Shown here piece by piece: positions 54,315 to 62,298 of a DNA stretch of 64,000 nucleotides (the first letter of the stretch is position 1; the number at the start of each line of letters is the position of its first letter). The position numbers and the translations under genes are program-made. Source of the stretch: Paenibacillus sp. Root52 (GTDB lineage: Bacteria > Bacillota > Bacilli > Paenibacillales > Paenibacillaceae); contig NZ_LMFO01000012.1 in NCBI RefSeq assembly GCF_001426865.1, forward strand, positions 497,086 through 561,085, given 5' to 3'. The notes below the pieces were generated by a model. It saw nothing but the letters and a program-made list of their open reading frames with translations, searched no databases and was not told the DNA's origin.

Positions 54315-55133
54315 ATGCATAAGAGATGGAAACGAGTGCTTCAGTTTGGGTTGTCAGGCATGATGGCGATAGGATTGCTAACTGGCCCTACTGGAATGGT
54401 GGATGCGCAAGCGGTCAACACGATACATTTTACCGGATACTTTGATAAACAATTACGAGAGAAGTTTGCGGTTACCGCGGATTCTTTTCCAGTCGTTAAC
54501 GTTCGTTTAGTCAAGCAGGATGAACCGGACGTGGTTTATTATGATGTCGGAACTTCCATTTTGATATCCAAGGACGAAGTGCTTACGAATTATCATGTCG
54601 TTCAGGAGTATGCGGAGCTAGCGAAGGGTGATGAGGGAACGTTAAGCGTTGCCAGTCCAGGCGAGCTGAAGCGTCCGATCAAAGCCAAAATTATAAAGAC
54701 TGATCCGGTAACGGATATGGCGCTACTGAAGCTGGACGAAGAAATAAATGCACAGCCTGTAACGTTTGCAAACGCAAGGGATAATCAACTAGTTTACACA
54801 ATTGGTTTTCCCAAAAATCCAGATGGAGATTTAGTAATTCTCGATGATGAATTCCCAGCGACATACAATACAATTGCTAAAAGCCGGGTTTCCAGTCCTA
54901 ATGCAACCGATGTTCCAGGTCGAAAAGGGATAGGCAGTATTGTAAAATCCATGGCACAAGGTAACTCTGGTGGCCCTGTGTTGGATCAGAACAATCAAGT
55001 CATTGGCATGATGACCTTTGTCTATGGTTCAAGAACGTACTTTATTACATCACAAACCCTGCAAGACTTTATCAAAGACAGTGCAAAACCTACGAGAAAG
55101 CAAGTGGTTGTTGCAGGCAAGGTCTCAAATTAA
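54315..55133 (+). CDS. Secreted trypsin-like serine protease
   Basis: 272 residues with a signal peptide (LQFGLSGMMAIGLLTGPTGMVDAQA). The catalytic triad of the chymotrypsin fold is visible: His in LTNYHVVQ, Asp in DPVTDMALLKL, Ser in AQGNSGGPVLD. There is no PDZ domain, so it is not a typical HtrA. ATG 54315 follows GGGAGGAG. It may act outside the cell or in the spore envelope; it lies between spmB and rluB. Confidence 0.85.
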   Translation: MHKRWKRVLQFGLSGMMAIGLLTGPTGMVDAQAVNTIHFTGYFDKQLREKFAVTADSFPVVNVRLVKQDEPDVVYYDVGTSILISKDEVLTNYHVVQEYAELAKGDEGTLSVASPGELKRPIKAKIIKTDPVTDMALLKLDEEINAQPVTFANARDNQLVYTIGFPKNPDGDLVILDDEFPATYNTIAKSRVSSPNATDVPGRKGIGSIVKSMAQGNSGGPVLDQNNQVIGMMTFVYGSRTYFITSQTLQDFIKDSAKPTRKQVVVAGKVSN

Positions 55134-55196
55134 TTAAATTATACTTATGAAGCTTTTTAAAAAGTAGATCGAACAAAAACCTATAGCTGCATGCTG

Positions 55197-55243
55197 CTCA
55201 TCCTTCTTGTTCTGGTAACGGAGATAAGAAGGGTGAGTTTTTT
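55197..55243 (+). terminator. Terminator after the serine protease gene
   Basis: CTCATCCTTCTT (55197-55208) pairs with AAGAAGGGTGAG (55226-55237, one wobble) and a T run follows. Confidence 0.85.
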
Positions 55244-55369
55244 TGCGTTAAAAGTTATACGATTAGTACTCGAAATGGTCATTTAGAGCCTCTGTTTACA
55301 TTTTCCTTGGATTATCCTTGTGATTTCCCTCCTTGATGGGTATCATTAGTGTGAGGTGACATGACAAAC

Positions 55370-56119
55370 ATGGAAAGATTACAAAAAATTATTGCTCAAG
55401 CTGGTATCGCATCCCGTCGCAAAAGCGAGGAACTGATCCAGTCCGGCAAAGTAGAAGTCAATGGGGAGGTCGTGACCGAACTCGGCACGAAAGCAAACCC
55501 TGAAGAGGATATCATTACGGTAAACGGGAAACCAATCCGCAGTGAGAAAAAAGTGTACTTGCTCATGAACAAACCAAAAGGTGTAATTACAAGTGCTTCC
55601 GATCCAGAAGGACGGAAAATTGTTTCCGATTACCTTAAAGGGGTCAAAGAACGTGTATATCCAGTAGGAAGACTGGACTATGATACGGAAGGTTTATTGA
55701 TTCTTACGAATGACGGCGAATTTGCACATTTGCTGACACATCCTAAGCACCATGTACCCAAAACGTATTTGGCAACAGTCAAAGGAGTTCCGCATGGATC
55801 GGCTCTGGAAAAATTAAAGACAGGGATTATGCTTGATGATGGTATGACCGCTCCGGCTGAGGTTGAATACAAGGATGTGGATACCGCGAACAATGAGGCC
55901 GTAATCTCAATTACTATTTATGAAGGTCGTAACCGCCAGGTTCGACGGATGTTTGAGGCGATTAACCATCCGGTGACACGCTTAAAACGTATTGCTTTTG
56001 GTGGGATTTTGCTACAAAACCTGAAACGGGGACTGACTCGTAATCTATCCAAAGAAGAAGTCAATAACCTAATTCAACTCGCAAAATCAGAACCAGCCAA
56101 AAAAATGAAGAAAAGGTAA
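55370..56119 (+). CDS. rluB: Ribosomal large subunit pseudouridine synthase B
   Basis: 249 residues. S4 domain (MERLQKIIAQAGIASRRKSEE) at 1-60 and the RsuA/RluB catalytic domain with the active-site aspartate in VGRLDYDTEGLLILTNDG; YEGRNRQVRRMFEAI follows. It converts a 23S rRNA uridine. ATG 55370 is well spaced from AGGTGA (55354-55359), and matches the usual start; ATG 55361 is nearer. In B. subtilis rluB also precedes resABCDE. Confidence 0.93.
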   Translation: MERLQKIIAQAGIASRRKSEELIQSGKVEVNGEVVTELGTKANPEEDIITVNGKPIRSEKKVYLLMNKPKGVITSASDPEGRKIVSDYLKGVKERVYPVGRLDYDTEGLLILTNDGEFAHLLTHPKHHVPKTYLATVKGVPHGSALEKLKTGIMLDDGMTAPAEVEYKDVDTANNEAVISITIYEGRNRQVRRMFEAINHPVTRLKRIAFGGILLQNLKRGLTRNLSKEEVNNLIQLAKSEPAKKMKKR

Positions 56120-56229
56120 TGTAAGGACACATAATTTTCATAAAACTGCCGCAATTTTGTGACGGAATTCGCTATAATTGTTCATAGGATGTTCACAGAT
56201 ATCTGGGACAGTTACGTATTGCGAATGAT

Positions 56230-56296
56230 CTATATAAATTGAACTAAACATTTACACGGGAGGTTTGTGTACTATTCTTTAGTTCAATTTATATAG
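56230..56296. repeat. 67-bp palindromic element in front of resA
   Basis: CTATATAAATTGAACTAAA (56230-56248) and TTTAGTTCAATTTATATAG (56278-56296) are exact 19-base inverted repeats. The 29-base loop includes TACAC and GTGTA, which can form an inner stem. It lies between a likely -10 (TATAAT at 56173-56178) and the resA ribosome binding site, so it would be in the leader RNA. No T run follows, so it is not a terminator; a miniature mobile element or regulatory hairpin is likelier. Confidence 0.75.
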
Positions 56297-56318
56297 TCAC
56301 CTTAAAAGGAGAGCGCAC

Positions 56319-56846
56319 ATGGGGAAATCAAGAAGAACGGTGCAGATCGTCATTTTGTTTTTGATCCTGGTGTTGGGCGGATATGCAATTAGTACATCCG
56401 CATCCGGCTCGAATGGCAAGCCAAAAGAAGGAGATCGAGCACCTTCTTTTGAACTGCTGGGCTTGGACGGTCAAGTACATACGTCTGAGGAATACGAGGG
56501 CAAGGCACTAGTCGTCAACTTCTGGGGGACATGGTGTGAGCCTTGTGTGAAGGAGATGCCTGCACTTCAAGCACAAGCGGATAAGTGGAAAGACCAGGGT
56601 GTTCAATTTATCGGGATTAATGTAGGGGAAGATCAGATGACCGTAGAGCATTTTGTGAAGCAGGTTGGTGTTACATTTCCTATTATGCTTGATCGTGACA
56701 AAAATTCAGTTCGAGATTATGGGATATCTCCGATGCCGACTACATTCTTCGTGTCTAATACGGGCAAAATTTCTACCATTCACATTGGTCAACTAGATTT
56801 AGACACACTTGACGCTCAAATTTCACAACTGGCTAAACAGCCCTGA
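56319..56846 (+). CDS. resA: Thiol-disulfide oxidoreductase ResA
   Basis: Reduces apocytochrome c cysteines outside the membrane for haem attachment. N-terminal membrane anchor (VQIVILFLILVLGGYAIS) and thioredoxin fold with WCEPC (Cys73, Cys76) and the cis-proline in SPMPTTFF. 175 residues, normal length. AAAGGAG precedes ATG 56319. First gene of resABCDE. Confidence 0.94.
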   Translation: MGKSRRTVQIVILFLILVLGGYAISTSASGSNGKPKEGDRAPSFELLGLDGQVHTSEEYEGKALVVNFWGTWCEPCVKEMPALQAQADKWKDQGVQFIGINVGEDQMTVEHFVKQVGVTFPIMLDRDKNSVRDYGISPMPTTFFVSNTGKISTIHIGQLDLDTLDAQISQLAKQP

Positions 56847-56860
56847 ACGGAGGTCCAGTC

Positions 56861-58534
56861 GTGTTCCAAAACACAAAATGTGAGTGTGGACACCAAAATC
56901 CAGTAGGCACGGTGCTGTGCGAAGCCTGCGGAAAGCCACTGCTTGAAGCTGAGGCCAAATCAGATGAAGTGCTCGAAATGCGTTATGATGGAATGGCTCG
57001 ACGTTCACAGCGCAGCAATCCGAATATCATTGATAAGGTTTGGAACTTTTTCTCATCCGTAAAAATTGCTGTGTACATGATTGTGCTTACCCTGCTTGGG
57101 TCTATACTTGGGACAATCTATCCTCAAGAAAGCACGTTTCTTAATATTGACCCTTCCGTGTACTACAAAGAGACGTATGGGCAATTAGGTCATATCTATT
57201 ATCTACTGGGCTTATCCCATACATACGAATCATGGTGGTTTATACTTTTACTTGTGTTAATTGGTGCTTCGTTAGTCATATGCAGCCTTGACCGAGTACT
57301 CCCACTTTACAAAGCGCTGAACAAGCAAAAAATCCGAAAGCATATGCAGTTTCTTACCCGACAACGTCTCGTGTACCAAGGTTCAATTGAGGGTGATTCT
57401 GCGGATTGGATTAAGAAAGCGGTTACGCCGCTTAAAAAGAAGGGGTATCGTGTACATACCGAAGGTGATGCATTGCTTGCTGAGAAGCAGCGATTCAGCC
57501 GATGGGGACCTTATGTTATCCACATTGGACTCATCATATTTTTACTAGCTGTGCTTGCTCGGGGATTACCGGGATTGAACTTGGACGAGCATGTGGCATT
57601 TCCCGAAGGTGAGATTAAGAAGATTCCGAATACATCTATGTATTTGAAGAATGAACAGTTTAATGTGGAGTTCTACAGTGAGGAAGAGGTAACGGAACAA
57701 TTTCGTAATTTGAATCGGATGGTTCCTAAGCTCTTCGAAACCAAAGTTGTGCTGTATGAATGTACTGCTGATTGTTCGGATCTGACCAAAAAACCTCAGT
57801 TGTCTGAGGTTGCAAGACATGATGTGCGAGTAAATCATCCACTAAACTATAACGGGCTGAAGGCATATCAATTTGATTACGACTTAACCCCAACCATTCG
57901 ATCGGTTACTCCTGAATTGGTTAATGCTCAAACAGGTGAGAAGATTGGCGAACTGAAGATCGATATGGTGGATACACAGCCAAGCTTCCAAGTTGGGCCA
58001 TATACGTTAGAGGTCAAAAATAAATTTATGGACTTTGCTTTGGATGCACAAGGTAAACCCACCTCGAAGTCGCCCTCACCGAATGCACCAGCCTTTTTAT
58101 TTTTGATTACCGGGCCAGAGCTGCCTGAAGGGGGCATTCAATATTTGTATTTTGCCAAGCAAATCGACAAAGAGCGATTTCAACAAGATTCAATTAACCA
58201 ACAGCTCTCGGGTGATCCAATCCCATTTCAGTTAGAAGTGGATAGTATGGATAAAGTGGACATCATTCAATCGGTAAGTTATCTCAATATCCGAATTGAT
58301 AAAGCAATGCCTTTTGTCTGGGTAGGGGCTGGAATTGTTATGTTGGGCCTGATTATGGGCTTCTACTGGCATCACCGCCGTATATGGATACGTATTGATG
58401 ATGGTCATCTTACGCTTGGAGGTCATACCAACAAAAATTGGTTTGGCTTTAGGCGCGAGGTTGCAACTGTGCTAAAACAGATGAATGTGGAAGTAGATGA
58501 GAAGTCGTTGGATAACGGGGGGAACCAAGCATGA
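56861..58534 (+). CDS. resB: Cytochrome c biogenesis protein ResB, with N-terminal zinc ribbon
   Basis: Works with ResC to deliver haem to cytochrome c. 557 residues: membrane helices at about 66-86, 122-142 and 215-235, then a large extracytoplasmic domain and a final helix near 490 (FVWVGAGIVMLGLIMGFYW). Residues 7-26, CECGHQN...CEACGK, form a four-cysteine ribbon not found in B. subtilis ResB. GTG 56861 follows CGGAGG. Its end overlaps resC by four bases. Confidence 0.93.
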   Translation: MFQNTKCECGHQNPVGTVLCEACGKPLLEAEAKSDEVLEMRYDGMARRSQRSNPNIIDKVWNFFSSVKIAVYMIVLTLLGSILGTIYPQESTFLNIDPSVYYKETYGQLGHIYYLLGLSHTYESWWFILLLVLIGASLVICSLDRVLPLYKALNKQKIRKHMQFLTRQRLVYQGSIEGDSADWIKKAVTPLKKKGYRVHTEGDALLAEKQRFSRWGPYVIHIGLIIFLLAVLARGLPGLNLDEHVAFPEGEIKKIPNTSMYLKNEQFNVEFYSEEEVTEQFRNLNRMVPKLFETKVVLYECTADCSDLTKKPQLSEVARHDVRVNHPLNYNGLKAYQFDYDLTPTIRSVTPELVNAQTGEKIGELKIDMVDTQPSFQVGPYTLEVKNKFMDFALDAQGKPTSKSPSPNAPAFLFLITGPELPEGGIQYLYFAKQIDKERFQQDSINQQLSGDPIPFQLEVDSMDKVDIIQSVSYLNIRIDKAMPFVWVGAGIVMLGLIMGFYWHHRRIWIRIDDGHLTLGGHTNKNWFGFRREVATVLKQMNVEVDEKSLDNGGNQA

Positions 58535-59793
58535 GTTTATTGGATTTCAGCAGCGACGCATTTATTGTATCTTTTTTTCTCTATAGTGCAGCGTTTATGT
58601 TATATGGTGTGGCGGTTATGGGCAAAAAGTGGAGTAATCGTGATCCTCAGGCTCATGTTGAAAAATGGGGCAAGAGAGCCTTTATTGCCTCAACGATAGC
58701 ACTTGCAGCTCATTTGATCTTTTTCTTCACTCGGTGGGCTGGTGCAGGGCACATACCTGTAAGCAATATGTATGAATTTATGAGCTTTTTATCCATGATG
58801 ATTATGGTAGCTTTCATCGTAGTCTATGCCATTTATCGTAAAACATTGATTGGACTTTTCGCGTTACCACTTACCATTATTATTATGGCGTATGCGGCCG
58901 TATTTCCACAGGAAGTGCAGCCACTCATTCCTGCGCTACAATCTATTTGGTTGAAAATTCATGTCACCTTGGCAGCACTAGGTGAAGCCTTCTTTGCAGT
59001 GGGCTTTGCGGCAGGGTTTATGTATTTGTTGCGCACCGTTGATTTCAGTGGCAAGGATAAATCCTCTAGACGTCAGCGTGGTTGGGTTGAATTTACACTG
59101 ATTACGATTGTGGTTGTCATTGGATTTATCGGTACAGTATTTGCTTTTCGTGCGTCTGGATATGAAGCTGTGTTCGTCAAAGAAACAGCGAGCATTGACA
59201 CAGAGGTACAGGGAAATAGTACAATAGAGAAAGTGATTTATCGCATGCCTCCTATTTTTGCACCGTATCAGAGTGAGGTAGAGAGCATGAAACCGTTTCT
59301 TGGTATGAAAGAACCGTTACTTGAGACACCATCTTGGATGAACGGGGTAAATGCTGGACGCAAACTGAACACGGTGGTATGGTCTGTAATCATGGGTCTG
59401 ATCCTGTATGGCATTATTCGTTTAATTGTAAGAAGACCACTTGGACAAGTCCTACAACCTGCATTAGATGGTATTGATGCTGATGATCTAGATGAAATTA
59501 GTTATCGAGCCATTGCCATTGGCTTTCCGATTTTTACGTTAGGTGCGTTGATTTTTGCTATGATATGGGCTCAGATTGCTTGGAGTCGATTCTGGGGCTG
59601 GGATCCGAAGGAAGTATGGGCATTAATAACGTGGCTTTATTATAGTGTATACTTACATTTACGTTTATCTCGAGGATGGCAGGGACGAAAATCTGCTTGG
59701 CTTGCGGTGTTAGGCTTCTTGGTTGTGATGTTTACATTGGTTGGTGTCAATCTGATCATCGCAGGGCTACACTCTTATGCTGGGGCAGATTAA
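58531..59793 (+). CDS. resC: Cytochrome c biogenesis protein ResC (CcsB type)
   Basis: 420-residue haem handling membrane protein with about eight helices. The tryptophan-rich haem motif is WGWDPKEVWALITWLYY, and a conserved histidine is in WLKIHVTLAALGEA. ATGA overlap with resB implies coupled translation and complex formation. Confidence 0.94.
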   Translation: MSLLDFSSDAFIVSFFLYSAAFMLYGVAVMGKKWSNRDPQAHVEKWGKRAFIASTIALAAHLIFFFTRWAGAGHIPVSNMYEFMSFLSMMIMVAFIVVYAIYRKTLIGLFALPLTIIIMAYAAVFPQEVQPLIPALQSIWLKIHVTLAALGEAFFAVGFAAGFMYLLRTVDFSGKDKSSRRQRGWVEFTLITIVVVIGFIGTVFAFRASGYEAVFVKETASIDTEVQGNSTIEKVIYRMPPIFAPYQSEVESMKPFLGMKEPLLETPSWMNGVNAGRKLNTVVWSVIMGLILYGIIRLIVRRPLGQVLQPALDGIDADDLDEISYRAIAIGFPIFTLGALIFAMIWAQIAWSRFWGWDPKEVWALITWLYYSVYLHLRLSRGWQGRKSAWLAVLGFLVVMFTLVGVNLIIAGLHSYAGAD

Positions 59794-59937
59794 GGCGGTT
59801 GTTTCGTAACGTTCTGGAGAGAAACCCATGAAACATAGGTGTGAGCCCTCACGTTAAAAGCGGGCATTCAAATATTGTTCGCCAGATCGAACATAATAGA
59901 AGTGACGAGCAGTTATTGCAAAGGGGCTGGAGTTGGA

Positions 59938-60654
59938 ATGGCAGAGCATGAGAATCGAATTCTCGTTGTGGATGATGAAGAACGAATCCGCAGACTTTTG
60001 AAAATGTATCTTGAAAAAGAAGGCTATGAAATTGATGAGGCAGAGGACGGAGAGACTGCTCTGCGAAAAGCAACGGCAGGAGATTACGGACTGATTCTTC
60101 TGGATGTCATGTTGCCAGGGATGGATGGCGTTGAAGTGTGTACGCGACTCCGTCAAGTTAAATCAACTCCTGTTCTGATGCTGACAGCAAAAGGTGAAGA
60201 AATTAATCGGGTTCAGGGTTTTGAGGTTGGAGCTGATGATTATGTGGTCAAGCCATTTAGTCCACGCGAAGTGATATACCGAGTGAAGGCTATATTACGT
60301 CGTTCATCTGCAACAGCGTACTTGTCCAAAGAGAGTAACTCAAGCAACAACATCGTATTCCCACACTTGGTTATTGAACATGATGCTCACCGCGTAACAG
60401 CAGGCGGAGAAGAGATTAGTCTTACACCAAAAGAATACGAACTGTTGCATTATTTGGCTACTTCTCCAGATAAGGTTTTTTCTAGAGAAGAGCTTCTCAA
60501 GGATGTTTGGAATTATGAGTTTTTCGGTGATCTCCGTACTGTAGATACACATGTTAAGCGTCTTCGTGAAAAATTAAACAAGGTTTCGCCTGAGTCGGCG
60601 GCGATGATTACGACAGTTTGGGGTGTGGGCTATAAACTGGAAGTACCGAAATAG
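59938..60654 (+). CDS. resD: Response regulator ResD
   Basis: 238 residues of the OmpR type. Receiver with phosphoacceptor Asp in LILLDVMLPGMDG and lysine in YVVKPFSP; winged-helix output with SLTPKEYELLHYL and VDTHVKRLREKL. It activates respiration and oxygen-limitation genes, including resABC in B. subtilis. ATG 59938 gives a normal N-terminus; GGAG lies about 8 bases upstream. Confidence 0.93.
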   Translation: MAEHENRILVVDDEERIRRLLKMYLEKEGYEIDEAEDGETALRKATAGDYGLILLDVMLPGMDGVEVCTRLRQVKSTPVLMLTAKGEEINRVQGFEVGADDYVVKPFSPREVIYRVKAILRRSSATAYLSKESNSSNNIVFPHLVIEHDAHRVTAGGEEISLTPKEYELLHYLATSPDKVFSREELLKDVWNYEFFGDLRTVDTHVKRLREKLNKVSPESAAMITTVWGVGYKLEVPK

Positions 60655-62104
60655 TTTTGCGTTCTGGAGATCGCTCGTTGGCAAGTTATGGATTACGATT
60701 ATTTTCCTTGTGGGCTGTGTACTCATAGCGCTGGGGCTTTTTTTGCTGCCTTACATTGATACCAATTTTGCTGAATCAGAGTCGAGGGATATCAAGAGAT
60801 TATTTACGTATGTCTGTATTATAGGCTTCAGTTTGACAACATTCTTTGCGTTATTTCTCTTTACTAAAATCACTCAGCCGATGCAGCAATTAATTCAAGC
60901 AGCTAACTCCATTCGAAAAGGAAATTATGATACCCGTCTTTCACTCGTGACGAGTGATGAAATTGGCGAATTGGCAAACACATTCAATCATATGGCTGCG
61001 CAACTAGAAGATAATATCCGGAATCTTAATCATGAAAAAGAGCATCTAGCTAGTGTGCTACGAAGCATGACGGATGCAGTAGTTACGTTTGATGGTGAAG
61101 GCAAAGTGATTCTAACCAATCCTCCAGGCGAGAAAATTATGCAGGTTTGGTGCGATCTAGATTGGTCACAAGCGGATACAGATGATACATCAGAACGGGG
61201 AAGTGCTTCTCGGGATGTACCCGAGCCGCTCATTCCTCTGTTCAAGCTCGTTATGGAGCAAGGTGGGGATCAGAGTTCCAACGTTCATGTTCAACAGGGA
61301 GTATGGTCTGTTCAGATGACGCCGCTATATGCGGATAGTGTGATTCGAGGAGCTGTTGCTGTACTTCGTGATGTAACGGAGGAAGTGCGCCTGGAGAAGA
61401 TGCGGCGAGATTTTGTTGCGAATGTATCACATGAAATACGTACGCCTTTATCCATGATGCAGGGCTACAGTGAAGCTCTTTTGGATGGTATGGCAGCATC
61501 TCCGGAAGAGAGTGAAGAATTAATTCAGGTTATTCATGATGAGTCTCTTCGTATGGGGAGATTGGTGAAAGATCTATTGGATCTGGCTAGAATGGAAGCA
61601 GGTCATACAGATATGGCGATGAGAGAAGTTGATCTGGTGGAAGTACTTGAACGAGTTTATCGCAAATTCTCGGTACGTTCCAAAGAACAAGGGATCTCGC
61701 TCCACTTGGACTGTGCACAATCCTCCATTAAGCTGCATCACGCAGATGAGGATCGGCTTGAGCAGGTCTTCACCAATCTGTTGGACAATGCTTTTCGACA
61801 TACTCCTACGAATAAAAACGTTATGATATCAGCAAAGTTTGTAACAGATAGTCGAATTCCTGCAGCCAAAATCTCGATTAAGGACGAGGGTGTAGGCATT
61901 CCAACATCGGATTTACCGTTTATCTTTGAACGGTTCTACAAGGCTGATAAAGCTCGTGTTCGCGGGGAAAGTGTAGGCACGGGTTTGGGACTTGCTATTG
62001 TAAAAAACATTGTAGATGCTCATCATGGAACCATACAGGCGAATAGCATTCTTGGCGAAGGAACTGAGTTTATGATGCAGTTTCCTGTTGATTCTCCGAA
62101 ATAG
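60623..62104 (+). CDS. resE: Sensor histidine kinase ResE
   Basis: 493 residues. Two membrane helices (about 21-44 and 62-82) bracket a short outer loop, shorter than in many ResE proteins. HAMP (FTKITQPMQQLIQ...), a PAS-like domain, HisKA with VSHEIRTPL, and the ATPase motifs (TNLLDNAFRHTP, DEGVGIP, GTGLGLAIVK) follow. The only in-frame standard start near resD is GTG 60623, giving an overlap of 32 bases with resD; the first 13 residues may therefore be extra. It partners ResD. Confidence 0.9.
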   Translation: MWAINWKYRNSFAFWRSLVGKLWITIIFLVGCVLIALGLFLLPYIDTNFAESESRDIKRLFTYVCIIGFSLTTFFALFLFTKITQPMQQLIQAANSIRKGNYDTRLSLVTSDEIGELANTFNHMAAQLEDNIRNLNHEKEHLASVLRSMTDAVVTFDGEGKVILTNPPGEKIMQVWCDLDWSQADTDDTSERGSASRDVPEPLIPLFKLVMEQGGDQSSNVHVQQGVWSVQMTPLYADSVIRGAVAVLRDVTEEVRLEKMRRDFVANVSHEIRTPLSMMQGYSEALLDGMAASPEESEELIQVIHDESLRMGRLVKDLLDLARMEAGHTDMAMREVDLVEVLERVYRKFSVRSKEQGISLHLDCAQSSIKLHHADEDRLEQVFTNLLDNAFRHTPTNKNVMISAKFVTDSRIPAAKISIKDEGVGIPTSDLPFIFERFYKADKARVRGESVGTGLGLAIVKNIVDAHHGTIQANSILGEGTEFMMQFPVDSPK

Positions 62105-62130
62105 ATTGATTTTATACAAAAAGTGCGAAG

Positions 62131-62157
62131 ACACCCTCCAATGGAGGGTGTTTTTTT
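62131..62157 (+). terminator. Terminator of the res operon
   Basis: CACCCTCC (62132-62139) pairs exactly with GGAGGGTG (62143-62150) and seven Ts follow. Confidence 0.95.
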
Positions 62158-62298
62158 GTTGAAGTCTACCGTTTAATCTTGTTCAACGTGGAACAACGAT
62201 GTCAATAATTTCAGTGAAAAGATGTGTCCAAGATAATTTTTCCTCCACTAGCTCATATGCTTGAGGAATAAGGTCATTAAAGGAGGATTGAATTACGC

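Noticed and set aside
62254..62261. CATATGCT as a sigma-K -10 before the collagen-like gene
   Set aside because: It fits CATANNNT, but no matching -35 element at the proper distance was found.
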